DNA from: Bufo bufo
Taxonomy: Eukaryota > Chordata > Amphibia > Anura > Bufonidae
NCBI RefSeq assembly: GCF_905171765.1
Contig: NC_053392.1
Span: forward strand, 102,908,220-102,972,219
Direction of reading: 5' to 3'
DNA: 64,000 nt
In this document: positions 34,201 through 46,200 of the stretch, in pieces
Layout: each line of letters begins with the position of its first letter
How positions within the stretch are numbered: position 1 is the stretch's first letter
Program-made: the position numbers and the translations under genes
The notes under the pieces: generated by a model
The model's input: the letters and a program-made list of their open reading frames with translations, nothing else
Database searches by the model: none
Told to the model about the DNA's origin: nothing

Positions 34201-37200
34201 TGGAAAGGTGAGTATTCCGAGCGCAGCGGGAGACCACGAAGTAATAGCAAGCGTTTCACTCCCGCTCCCTGGTCACGTGACACAAACGAATCCTTGAATT
34301 ACTCGATTTAGTCGTACCTGAAACAGATTACTGGTTTATGCACAGACAATATATGATTATAAACCACTAATATTAGCTTTCTAAAAAACATTCGGCACAT
34401 TTATTAAGACCACCTCTTTAGATGCCGGTCTTAATAAACCCCTAAGCTGGCGGCTTCTTCATAACTTCGGCAGATCCTCTGCCAGTTCTAAAGGTAAGAC
34501 CGCTTCCGAGCTGTCTTACATTTAGTCCCTTCTCTACGCCTGAAACAGATGTAATAAATGGTAAATGAGATGGGCCTGCCGCCCCTTCCCCGCCCATGTC
34601 ACGCCCACTTATTTGGACCTGGGGGAGAAGTCGCAGATTGCGGGGCACCTAGCTGTATTTCAACTTAATAAATGACCTCCATTATTCTCAATATGATAAG
34701 AATATAGACTTTTATTAAGGTTAAAAGTTGAAGAAAAAAACCTTATAGTCTCTCCCAAGAATCAAACCTGGGATCTCTACACGCAAAACCAAATGTTTAC
34801 CATTAATCTATAGCATTACCCTACAGTAAGCGAACACACATTACTGGTGTCTTTATAATCATATATTGTGCTTGTGGATAAAGCAGTAATATGTAGATTA
34901 GCTTTCTGAGCAGTGTGGTGAAGCTATAGTACATAGTGTATATGATATGTAGATGCTAGAACACAGCTCTGCTCTCATGATTGTCTAGCCCTGTCAATCA
35001 AGGGGAAGGGGAGTGTGCAGAGCACAGGGGATGTTACAAGGCAATGCTTAAAGGATTCAGCCCCACCTCCTGGTGCTCCAATTGCTCATTTGCATATGAA
35101 TTAAAACACAGATATCTCTGCAGCTGTTTAGCATACAAACAAAAGAAAGGTATCGTTTCAATTGGCATGGTGCGCCCTACTGGGCAGTATATCTAGTTTA
35201 ATAGGGTTGATCCTGTTACAGAGCCTACAATGCCGAGATTGGTTCCCTATTGTTCTGTTCTTATTTATTGACGTAGCACCATAATATTCAGTGAAAACGT
35301 ACAGCAATGCAGCACATAGCCCATGGTGAAATAGAAAAATGCTGATATAATGTCTGTACATTAGGAAGAAGCGTCTTCTATGTCAATAGTGGTTTTTAAT
35401 ATTTTTAATGAGTAAATTGATGCACTCTCACGGGAGATATCTTTTGTCCGTTAGTGAATCATCTTCTGAATGCATTTAGATTATTAAGGTTGAAACTAGG
35501 TCACAGTAAGTCTGTTGAAGCAGATTTCCAGTTACTTGTATCAAATGTCATGCGGAGATATGCTTTTATCTGATATTGTCTGAGATCTGCCTTTCTAATG
35601 AATCTCTAATTGGTCTTATTCTACTGCAACATGTTTTGAAAGGGAATGTGTCTTCCAAAAATTATCAGTAAATTACGTTTTTTTTGTTAAACATATTTTT
35701 TAGAATGATTTGTGTTTTCATTTTCCATGTTACTTTATTTGGGAAAAAAAGCTAAAATCCTACACTGTCTGTCCTGTATAGGTAATTTTACAGTAGACAT
35801 CGAATTATGATCACAGGCAGAATTACAGTGACAGATACAACTTATATGTAGATGACACAGGATCCACCATTCACAATAGGTGATACCACAGCTTATCTTC
35901 TCCCTCCTGACCTCTGCACAGGTCACTCTCCCATAGAAGTCAATCGGGGCAGCTCCAGTCTATTGTGTCGATGGCCCATGTGGCGGCTCTATAGGAACAG
36001 GACGTTTTGACATATCGTTACGCCTAGTGGCCAGTGTGAAAACAGCAGGATTTTAAAGAGGACCTTTCATCCAGTTTAGCCCTAGTCTAATTATGGTCTT
36101 ACCGTATAGGGCGGCCCCCACTGATGCCATGGCACTTTTCTTTTTCCCAAACCCCCCTCCCCTTTTGTGCGCTGTTGGCCCCGTTGATTTCGGCGCCTTA
36201 TATTATAATGAGCCGACTTCGGTCATACTAGGCGGAGACTCGCAGTTTCGCTGGGGGCGGTTCTCTTCTCCGTGGCTGTAAGCGCTTCCAATCAGAGCGC
36301 ACCGCGCTTAGCAACAGAGGAGCTCATTCTTCCTGGCTAAGAGCGGTGCTCTCTGATTGGATGTGCTCACAGCCAGGGAGAAGAGAACCGCCCCCAGTGA
36401 AACTGAGTCTCCGCCTAGTATTACCGAGTCAGCTCATTATAATATAAGGCGCCAAAATCAACGGGGCCAACAGCGGACGAAGGGGGGGGGCGGGGTCATT
36501 GGGGAAAAAAAGTGCCATGGCATCAGTGGGGGCCGCCCTATAAGGTAAGACCATATTTAGACTAGGGCTAAACTTTAAAAAATGTAGACATGGAAAATTT
36601 AATAATAATCACCAAAAAAATCTTAGCTGTTTGGAGCACAAGTTAAAAGAATTATGTATAAGAAAGAAACATAAAATAAAATATGTAATTAAAAAATAAG
36701 GTAGCAGTGACATGTAGGGCCCTGGTCCCTGCACAGTGACATCCTCAGAAGCTACGTGGCATAAGGTGAATCTGGTAACCGGTTATCTCCACCCCTCTTT
36801 AAGACTACTTTCACACTTGCGTGGTTGTTTTCCGGTATTGAGATCAGGCAGAGGATCTCAATACCGGAACAAAATGTTTCCGTTATGTCCTCCCGCAGAA
36901 GGATGTCTTCTGTTCCAGCAGCATAATGTTTTGTGACTGCAAGCTGCGGTTTTGTGTCCGGTCAAAAAAACGGATCTGGCACTGAAAGCAATGTAGATCA
37001 ATGGTGACGGATCAATTTTTTATGGAACCTAGAAAAACGGATCCAGCACCCATCGACTTTCAATGTATTTAGTGACGGATCCATTTTTTTTCCATTTTGA
37101 TTTCACACAGCTGCAAAAGAAAGCAGGAGGGGCAAGGGTGCACATAGTGGCTTGGGCCCGCCCTCAGTGCACTTAACTGCTCATTTAAAAATGGATTAAA

Positions 37201-40200
37201 AGTACTTTTTTCTCCAGAATGAAGCAATAGATCACATAATGAAAGGTCTCTTTACATTCAGCTGAGCTAGCTCTATGGGGCAATGTGACTGGTTTACCAT
37301 TAACTTCCTGGTGATCTAGGACTTTAATATTGTGTTAGCCATTGATCTCAGTTTGGGGGGGTCTGACTCTCAGCACCCCCAACAGTCGGCTGGTTGAAGG
37401 GGTTGCAGCCTCTTCATTACAGGCATTGTGCCATTCATTCTGCAGTACGCGTAACTCCATTCACTTGAATTGCAAGTGTTGCAGTAAGTAGTAGCAGGCA
37501 CCACTTCTGCAGAATGTACGTCATTGTGCCTGGTATACAATGGAGAAGATGCAGTGCTTTCCTGAGCGCCTCGGCCCCTTCAGACAGCGGATTGGTGGGG
37601 GTGCAGGGAGTCAGACCCTTACCGATCGGATATAGGGGGCCAATCCTAAGGATGTGCCATTAATATCAAAGCCCCTGAGAACAGCTTTAATTTCCCTTCT
37701 GTTAGTCTTGAATAAATAAGAATACCCTGTGATTGACATAATACGTATTGTGGTTTGGACAGGCCGAAGCCTTTCCTGTTTAAGGGAGATCACCAGTATC
37801 CAGGAGCATCCCCTGACAGTCCGGTCGTCATACTATACGGAGAAATTGGCACCAAAGAGTTTTCAAGGTCCCACCAACATCTGTCAGAAAAGGCCAGAGC
37901 TGGCGCGATCGTATATGTACTACGGCACTATGTGGCGGTAAGGATCTTTGTGCTCTTCAATCTTACTGACTTATTTCCATATTAATGAGGACCTGTCCCC
38001 AAAAAATGCAGTGCAATCTGACAGCACCATGTTATAGAGCAGGAGAAGCCGAGCAGATTGATATATAGTTTTGTGGGAAACGATTCAGTAAAACTGGTAA
38101 TTTACACATTTAGATCTCTGCTTTTTCCACCTCCTGTGGACAGCTATCGGTACAGGTGGGAGGGGTTACCAGTGATTGATAGCATTGTGTGTCAGCCACT
38201 GATGACCCCTCCTCCTGGACCGATAGCTGCTCACAGCAATGCTGATGTAAATGTAAAAGTTACAAGTTTTACTGAACCTTTTCTCACAGAAATACATATA
38301 AATCTGCTCAGCTTCTCCTGCTCTATAATACGGTGCTTTCAGATTGCATTGCATTTTTTGGTGATAGGTCCTCTTTAAAGCTTTTCATTAATATTCCAAA
38401 ACGTCTTTTTTACGGTGAGTTCACATCATGTTTTATGTCTCAGTTTGACGTACATGTTAGAAAAAAAAAAGGATACAAAAACGTAGCACAGCACGTTCTT
38501 GTATCTTGCACAGTCCAGTAAAAAAAAAAAGTATGTTTTTTTTTTTTTTTTTACAATGGAACTCTATGGTGAATGGATGCTACTGTATGGCATCTGAGGC
38601 ATCCTTTTACCATATGCCTTGTTTTGTATACGTTAAACGGATGGGAAAAACGTGATCTGAACCCAGCCTCAATTGTGTTGATTGTAAATGTGAATTTTTC
38701 ATTAGATCCCATCCACTGCATTTTATTGTTTGACTGTTGTTCATCTGCTACCAGATTCTATGCTTCCACAGCCATTGGCTAGCTCAGGGGTAGGCAACAT
38801 CCGGCACTTCAGCTGTTGTGAAACTACAACTCCCAGCATTCATACTTGCTCTGCTCTTATCCGAACTCTCATAGAAATGAATGGAGCATGCTGGGAATTG
38901 TAGTTTCACCACAGCTGGAGTGCCGAAGGTTTCTGACCCCTGGTCTGTCTAGCTTATGTGTGGTACTACTGTTATATACTTCAGCAAAACTGATCCAGGC
39001 TGATTCCGGTGAAAGACTACTACGACGTCTACTTATATCAGTGCACCTAGACACGGCCGTAAATTTGGCTCATCTGTTTCTTCCTAGCTTGACGAAGGGT
39101 TGGGGTTTACTAGAAAACAAGCCTTGGCATTGTGGGGAAGAAAGCATGGCATAATTTGCTACTTTTAGTGACAACATTTTGCCACAATCCTTCCGTATTT
39201 TTTTTATTTTTTTTATCAAAGTAAGCCAACCAATAGTTGGTGTAAAGTTAGGCAAAAGTGTCTCTCCCTGTTCCCCCTTTATCCTCAGCCCCTGTGATAA
39301 ATCAGGTGCAGATCTATAGGTTCTAAGATTGCACAATCTGCAGGATTAGTAAATCTCTCCCATTGTTCCCATGTGATTGTAACATCCTGTTCATATAAAG
39401 ATGGTACATGTGCTGGAACTGGATGTAATCTGTACTTATTTTCTTGAAATAAAACACAGGGATTAGTTGTCCTCCCAGTGAAGCTCTGTCCCCATCTCCA
39501 TCGGAGTCCTTCATCACAGATCTGATCACAACAGCGCAGCATGCCGAGCCATATTGTCCAGTAAATTACTGGGCTCCTTGATGGAAACCCACTGGGCCCT
39601 GTCTGTGCATGATAACACGGAACTGGTGCTTTTGTTATTTACATTGTTCTGCTTCTAGAACGGAGTAGAACAATGGAAATCCCTACTAATCCCTAAGATA
39701 AAGCCTCAACACGTTCAGGCCCTATTAGACTGCACCTGTCACGGTGGGGAGTGGGGGGGAAACTCCCCACCGTAAAGTGAGGAGAACGGGGAAGCAGCTA
39801 GGCCTGGACACGAGGAAAAGGGAGAAGGTCACCTCCTAATGCCGCCCTAATCCTGGCCCTGACTCCTAACCGTATGAGCAGACCCAGATGGTAGGTGGGC
39901 TCATACACAGGAACCTCGGACCCTGAGTCACCTGAAGATCCCTGCAATGAGGTTAGGAGCAGGAGACAAACTGTTCATCCCAGACGCGGATGAACAGGAG
40001 TCTCCACCGACCTAGCTACAAGGAAAAGGACAACCAGTAAACACCGACTGGATTGGCAGGTAAGAGCCCAGGAACAACATGCACTTACCTTCCGCGGCCC
40101 CAACGACGACCGGACCCCCATGCAAACGGGAAGCATGGGGGTCCCAGGCAGAGCTGCTCACCGATTTGTGATTCCCCCTCCGGGGAACCCTGACACCCCC

Positions 40201-43200
40201 TTCCGGAGATTATGCGACTCACAGGTAAAATGTCTAGCAAACCTGCTGGAAGACAGACACCACATGCCAGACATGTAATGACAACTAGACATACAACAGA
40301 CCCCGCACATAACCCACACCAAACATAGATACAAGGGAAGGTAAAGACAATGGGAACATAGGTGAGACATTGATGTCTAGCTAGGAGGCCCTCCCACTGG
40401 ACAGATGGTATATCCAGAAAAGGAGCAGCACTCCAGCTCTCACAAAGGCTGAAGGGCCACTGACCTCAAGCTCACAACACAACTTAACCCCTCCAGCACC
40501 AGACAGGGAAGGACCCATGCGAAATTAGGAGCCACCTACATGCACCTACATACAACAACTACATGTTGCCTCAGGCAACCGTGTCACGGCGCACACAACA
40601 GAGGCCCTGACAGCACTATTATGGCCCAGTTGTCGGGGATATGAACACTCGTTCCCTATAATCGAACAGCTCGTTCACTGACTGACTGGCATCTTTTGTC
40701 AGCATGAAAGATACTTGATTATCGGCAGAACATCTCCCTGTGTAATCAAAGATCTGCTGCTGATCATCTATAGTAAAGGAGGGAGGATGACTGTCGGAGC
40801 AATCGTTCCCCTCTCATTCAAAGTCTGCATCGGCCCCTGTAATCAGGCTAGTGCAAACGAGCGCCGATGGATGATTATCATTCATCGACATTCACATTAC
40901 CCCGAAGATCAGGCAATGTAATACATCCCTTAGATTCTAGTCAATTGATTTCCTGATTATCTATTCTGTATAGGATGGTGTTAAATACTATTGATTAGCA
41001 ATCTTTCATCATGATCAGGAGTAATAATTGATAGACTCAGCATTTATTGACTAGTAGTTACATTATGGGCATAGCCATAGTAGAATTTCGCTGAACTGCC
41101 ACCAGACGATTAGGCCCTTTAAAACATAACCTTTATTTTATTGTATTAAATTAAACGAAAACCAAAAAAAAAAACGAAATATTATTCAGTAGGTTAGAGG
41201 CTACTACTTGTTTGCCTCACTAGCTGTCTCTATCTCACATATTCATACAGCTAGGCTCCGGAGCAACAGTAGGACACGGTGCTATTAAAATAGCAATTGA
41301 TAAGCTACTGCCCGCCCGCCACGTTTTCCTGCACCAGCAGCATCATCAGGGGACTACAGACACAATTAGGACGGAGGTGCTATAAGGTTCTAGTTCATGT
41401 GTGCCCCCGGACTGCCGCTCCGATCCCATTGACTATAATAGGGGCGGGGGCGGCGTTCCGGCGAGAGGCAGCCGGACTAAAAGTACTGCATGTCGTACTT
41501 TTAGTCCGGCTGCCTCTCGCCATGCGCTGCCGTGCTGCCGCCGGAACTCCGCCCCCGCCCCCATTATAGTCAATGGGGACAGAGCAGCAGTCCGGGGGCA
41601 CACGTGAACTAGTGGCAGGATGGATCCGACAGGCTGTTCACCCGCCGAAACAGCCTGCCGGACTCCCCTGCCGCTAATGTGAAAGTACCCTTAGAGGAAA
41701 ATCTATCAAGACTGGCCCTTTCTGCGCCGAACTTGATATTCCCTGTGCTTCCGGAGGATTCGCCTAATTTATGACTAGGTGCAGGCCTTATCATAAATTA
41801 GGCGCATCTTGCTGCAGTCATTGCGCCTAACCATAAATTTACATTTCCTCCCCTGGGCTCGATTTTTCACTCCCTTCACGTAATCTTTGTGTTTTAGTGC
41901 CACCAGACTAGACTTCGCCCAATGAGTACTATCCACCCAATGCCGAAATTAATAATTTTTATTAGATATTAACTTTGAACTTTTGATGGTTCAGAAGACG
42001 GGGAACATTTCTGCTTGTGTCTAACGTATAATTCTGCAATTTGTTTCCCTAGAATCCAAGAGCAGAAAAGGTATTCCTCTCAGGCTATGGAGTGGAATTG
42101 GCCATTAAAAGTACAGAATATAAAGCAAAGGACGACACACAAGTGAAAGGTAACCGTGAAGCCTGACACGATCCTGTTTAAAGTAGGCAAGTTCCATATA
42201 GATCCCCATTAGGAAATTCCGACTTATTTCCCCTGCGCCGCTTCCCGGCTGCACTTACCTTGTTTGGCTGCAGCGATGATGTGCTCATATACTCCACATG
42301 ACCGCGGCAGCCGATCACTGGCCTTAGTGATCTTGTGCTGTGCGCTGTTCAGGCCAATTGACTGTCTGGAGTACATGGGATATCACTGCTGCAGCGAAGG
42401 GGAGGATGAGAGTGGCTGCAAGAGGTCTTTCAGGGCTTGGTTGGTACAGAGCATCCATTTTGGACATCATGGTCAGCTCTCTTCTCTACCTTTTGTAAAA
42501 ATCAATGCATGCCTATAATGGACTGCGTAATACTTTGACATAGAGCTTTCTGTAGTAACAATGGTTCATTGTGTGTAACCTGTCCTTACCGGGTTGAGGT
42601 GTTCCTCCAAGGAGAAAAAAAGAGTTTGATCCAGCGAGTAAAATCCACAAAGTCTTTATTTCTTCATATCAAAATATTAAAAAACACTATCCCTCCTTTT
42701 AAAATTAGTATGACCAATGCCTGAATTGATCGAAACGCGTCATATTTTTCAAAGGAGGGATATTGTTTTTTAATATTTTGATATGAAGAAATAGACTTTT
42801 TTTTTTTCTGCATGTTCGAAGGGTGTGAACACATCCCCGATCCGTCCTGAGTGGATCAGATGACCTTCCACCTGAGAGCTGGACACCATTACTACATAAA
42901 ATTCCTTCAAGGAAGCATAAAAGGATATTTTGCGTAGTCATTTTTCATTTACTTGTATATGGACATAAGCACCTGTTATGTTAGTTGATATGTGGCTGAT
43001 CATCATCATTACAGCGTGCCCATTTCTGCATTTACTCTGTATTCCAGGTAACAATGTGAATGCCACCGTGGACAATGACCCAGTGGACGAGGTTCAAGGC
43101 TTTCTCTTTGGAAAACTCAGGTAGACTTTTTTTTTTCGTTCTAGGGAACATCTGCAGTATGATATATATTTATCTGTGGGTCTCACACGTGTAGTCTCCT

Positions 43201-46200
43201 CCCAAAGCTCAAGTGCGGGACGCGGTCCTGACTAGTATAATAGTACAGAAAATGCTGGCTGCTGTTCTTTTATTATATCATGGCATAGTACACATGGAAC
43301 AGGATGTGTTTCGACAGTCCCAGCCTTTTTCAACTGGAATAGGCCAAAACTCCTCCCGCACCTATGACCCAACAATAAGGCTCCTTTCACATCACCGTTT
43401 CTCCTTTCCGTTCTCCGGCTCCGTTGAGGAGCAGGAGAACGGAAAGGACGGATTCTGTAGATAACTGCGACCTAACTGAGCGTAACGGAGCCTAAAGACC
43501 CCATAGATTATAATGGGGTTCGTTTGGTGTCCGCTCAGGACATGATTTTTGAGCGGAAAAGAAAGTCCTTGAAAAACTTGATGAACTGTAAATCCAAAAT
43601 GTCTTCCAGGAGTAGTTTCTGCTTTTATTGTGGGTTTATGTTGGTGCCTTCACCTGTGCCCTGCACTCTACGAGCTTATATCAGCCTGATGTTTTGGTTA
43701 TTGGTTTTCTATATCTAATTACTGGTTTCCTACTAGAGGTCAGTAATATCCAATTAGCTTAGGAAAAAGTCTCAGGGGTCCCAGTGTAGTGATGTAGAAG
43801 TCAACCACTATAAATCCAGCTTAATTATGGTGTGACTGCCTAATGTATTCTGCAGAGTTTCTCGCATTTGGCCTTTACTTTAAAGGCTAGGTACACCTTT
43901 GGGGGCAATTTTTTTTGTTATTGCATTTTGAGCTAAAAATAATGTTTTGAATTAGTCTTTATTAAAAAAAATATGAAGCCTTTTTTTCTGTACAGAGCTT
44001 GACATGCTCCAGTAGCACCCTTTTGGATTTTCTCGCTCGTATCATTGGGGGACACAGAAGACCATGGGTATAGCTGTTGCCACTAGGAGGCGGCACTAAG
44101 CAAAAAAGTGTTAGCTCCTCCTCTCAGCTATACCCCTCCCTGCAAACACTGAGCTAATCAGTTTTAGCTTAGTGTCCGTAGGAGGCAGATATGTTTTCCT
44201 GCTGGTCTGCCAAAGCTTTTTTCTTTTTCCTTTTTTATTTTTTAGGTCCGGGCTACAGGTGGGCTCTAACCACCTGTTTTCCCCACACTTGAAGGGGGAG
44301 ACCAGTGGGTCCTCAAGCCCGCCGCTCGTTCCCCATCTCTGGAAGACAAGGAGGAACAGTGGATCTCAAATCCTCTGTTACCCACCAGCAACAGTGTCAC
44401 CTTGTCTCCTACTGGAAAATATTTTTTTTCTTCAGAACCTTGGCCCTGTTCCTGTAGCCCGCGATTCACCGGCCCTCGGTCCCATCTCCCATCCCCAGCC
44501 CCCTCACCCATTTACAGGCATAGCTCTCCTCTGGGCATCGGTACGCCCGTTCCCAGCCCTCTCTGTTTGGGGGGCAGGATCCCCTCGACACTCCCACTCC
44601 CTCACTACACCGCTCTCCCTGCCGGAAGCGCTTCCGGTCGTCCCGCCTGTACTAGACCACATTTTTCCAGAGTGTTTGGGGGCGGGGACTGTGCTCTCAG
44701 AACACAAAACCTTCGCGCCCATATCTTCGCTCCACCAGCGGCCCGCTGTGGCTGGGGGAAAAGTGATTTGGTATAACTCAGGAAAGGGTTAATAGGATTG
44801 GGGCTCAGTGTAATTTTAACAGCAATTAACCCTTGGACCTCCGGTCCTATTTTGGGCCTAGTTCCCATCGCCCTATAGCACTACAGTGGGGCTAGTGCTG
44901 CATTGGATAGGCGGTGTGCTTGCATACGTCCTGTAGCATTGCCCTCCCTTCATAAGCGGAGTAGTTAAACTACCAGTATTGGGGCATTTAACACTGGACC
45001 CTGTCCGTCCGGTAGCATTGCCTCCTTCCATAGGCGGATTAATTACAATTCCATTGGATACTTTCATCCTGTGGCATTACCCCCTTCCATAGGCAGATTA
45101 ATTGCACTTGCACTGGATGCTGTACCCCCTGTAGCATTACCCTCCTTCCATAGGCAGAGTACTTGCACTACCACTGGATACTGTACAGGCCGTAGCATTA
45201 CCCTCCTTCCATAGGCGGGGTATTTGCACTACCACTGGATCCTATTCATTCAATATCATTACTCTCTTTTCATAGGCCGGTTATTTGCACTTCCCATGGG
45301 ATCCTATAGGTCCGGTAGCATTGCCCTCTTTCCATAGGAGGAGTGTTTACATCACCACTGGATACTGTACAGCATGTAACATTTACTCTCCTTTTCATAG
45401 GCGGAGTATTAGCAATACCACGGGATGCTGTACATCCAGTACCATTACCTGCCTTCCACAGGCGGAGTATTGGCACTACCCCTGAATCCTATACTTCCAG
45501 TAGCATTGCCCCCTTCCATAGTGGGTGTATTTGCTCTTCCTTGGGGTGCTGTACAGTCTGTAGCATTATCCTTATTCCATGGAAGTATTTGTACTACCAC
45601 TGGATCGTTTTCAGACTGTTGAAATTACCCTCCTTCCTTCCACATGATACCATATGTTTTGTCGCAGGCGGAGTAATTGCACTAATACTGGATATCATCT
45701 GTCTTGTTGGTTTTCCCCCTTCTATAGGTGGAGCAGAGCACTACAACTGCTTACTGTAGTTCCTGTAGCATTACTCTCCTTCCGTCGGCAGAGTAGTTGC
45801 ACAACCAGTAGTACTTGCACTACCAATGAATACTGTACATCATGTCGGGGTCCCCCTCTTTCCATAGGTGGGGTAATTCTCCTACCTCTGGAAACTTCCG
45901 CTCTATCGCATTATCCGTCTTTCTTAGGTGGAGTGATTGCTTGCACATTGACTACCGCAACTACTCTCACTTTTCTCTGGTCGCATTGCATCCTGTTCCA
46001 GGGGTGGTCTATTTGCTGGACACAGTTCCTACAATTGCCTTATCCCTCGTCTTACGAGGTATTTTGGCACTACCACTGGATACTGTGAATACTTTCACAC
46101 TATTCCCTTCCTCAGGTAGTCATTGTACGGATTGGTGTCGGGCGTCTGCGTGGCAGCCTCTGTCTTCCCAGGGTGTTGACCCATGACATACCTTTCCTCG

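Larger units (their letters stand above)
31845..35230. repeat. Large foldback element with three or more nested repeats
   Basis: The left arm (31,845-32,334, continuing 33,019-33,045) and the right arm (about 34,735-35,230) are inverse copies. AGAGCCTCTGTCGCC..TAATAGGGT... pairs with ...AACCCTATTAAACT; GGTGCTCCAAT, GATTCAGCCCC, TTGATTGACAGGGCTAGAC, CATCTACATATCATATACAC and ACTATAGCTTCACCACACTG all have partners. A tRNA-like segment lies at the inner edge of each arm. The loop is enlarged by MITEs at 32,335-33,016, 33,048-33,490, 33,640-34,330 and 34,390-34,680. Confidence 0.85.

Noticed and set aside
34748..34820. Functional tRNA gene on the minus strand
   Set aside because: Box A and box B are present, but the acceptor stem does not pair and the sequence recurs in the other arm of a foldback, so it is a tRNA-derived repeat.
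39285..39542. Minus-strand 85-codon ORF in UGGT1 intron 6
   Set aside because: No domain, start context or splice support; length is within chance for the region.
44172..44792. 206-codon open frame on the + strand in DIRS-C
   Set aside because: Pro/Ser/Leu-rich, no resemblance to gag or any family; overlapping frames on both strands are equally open in this GC-rich region.
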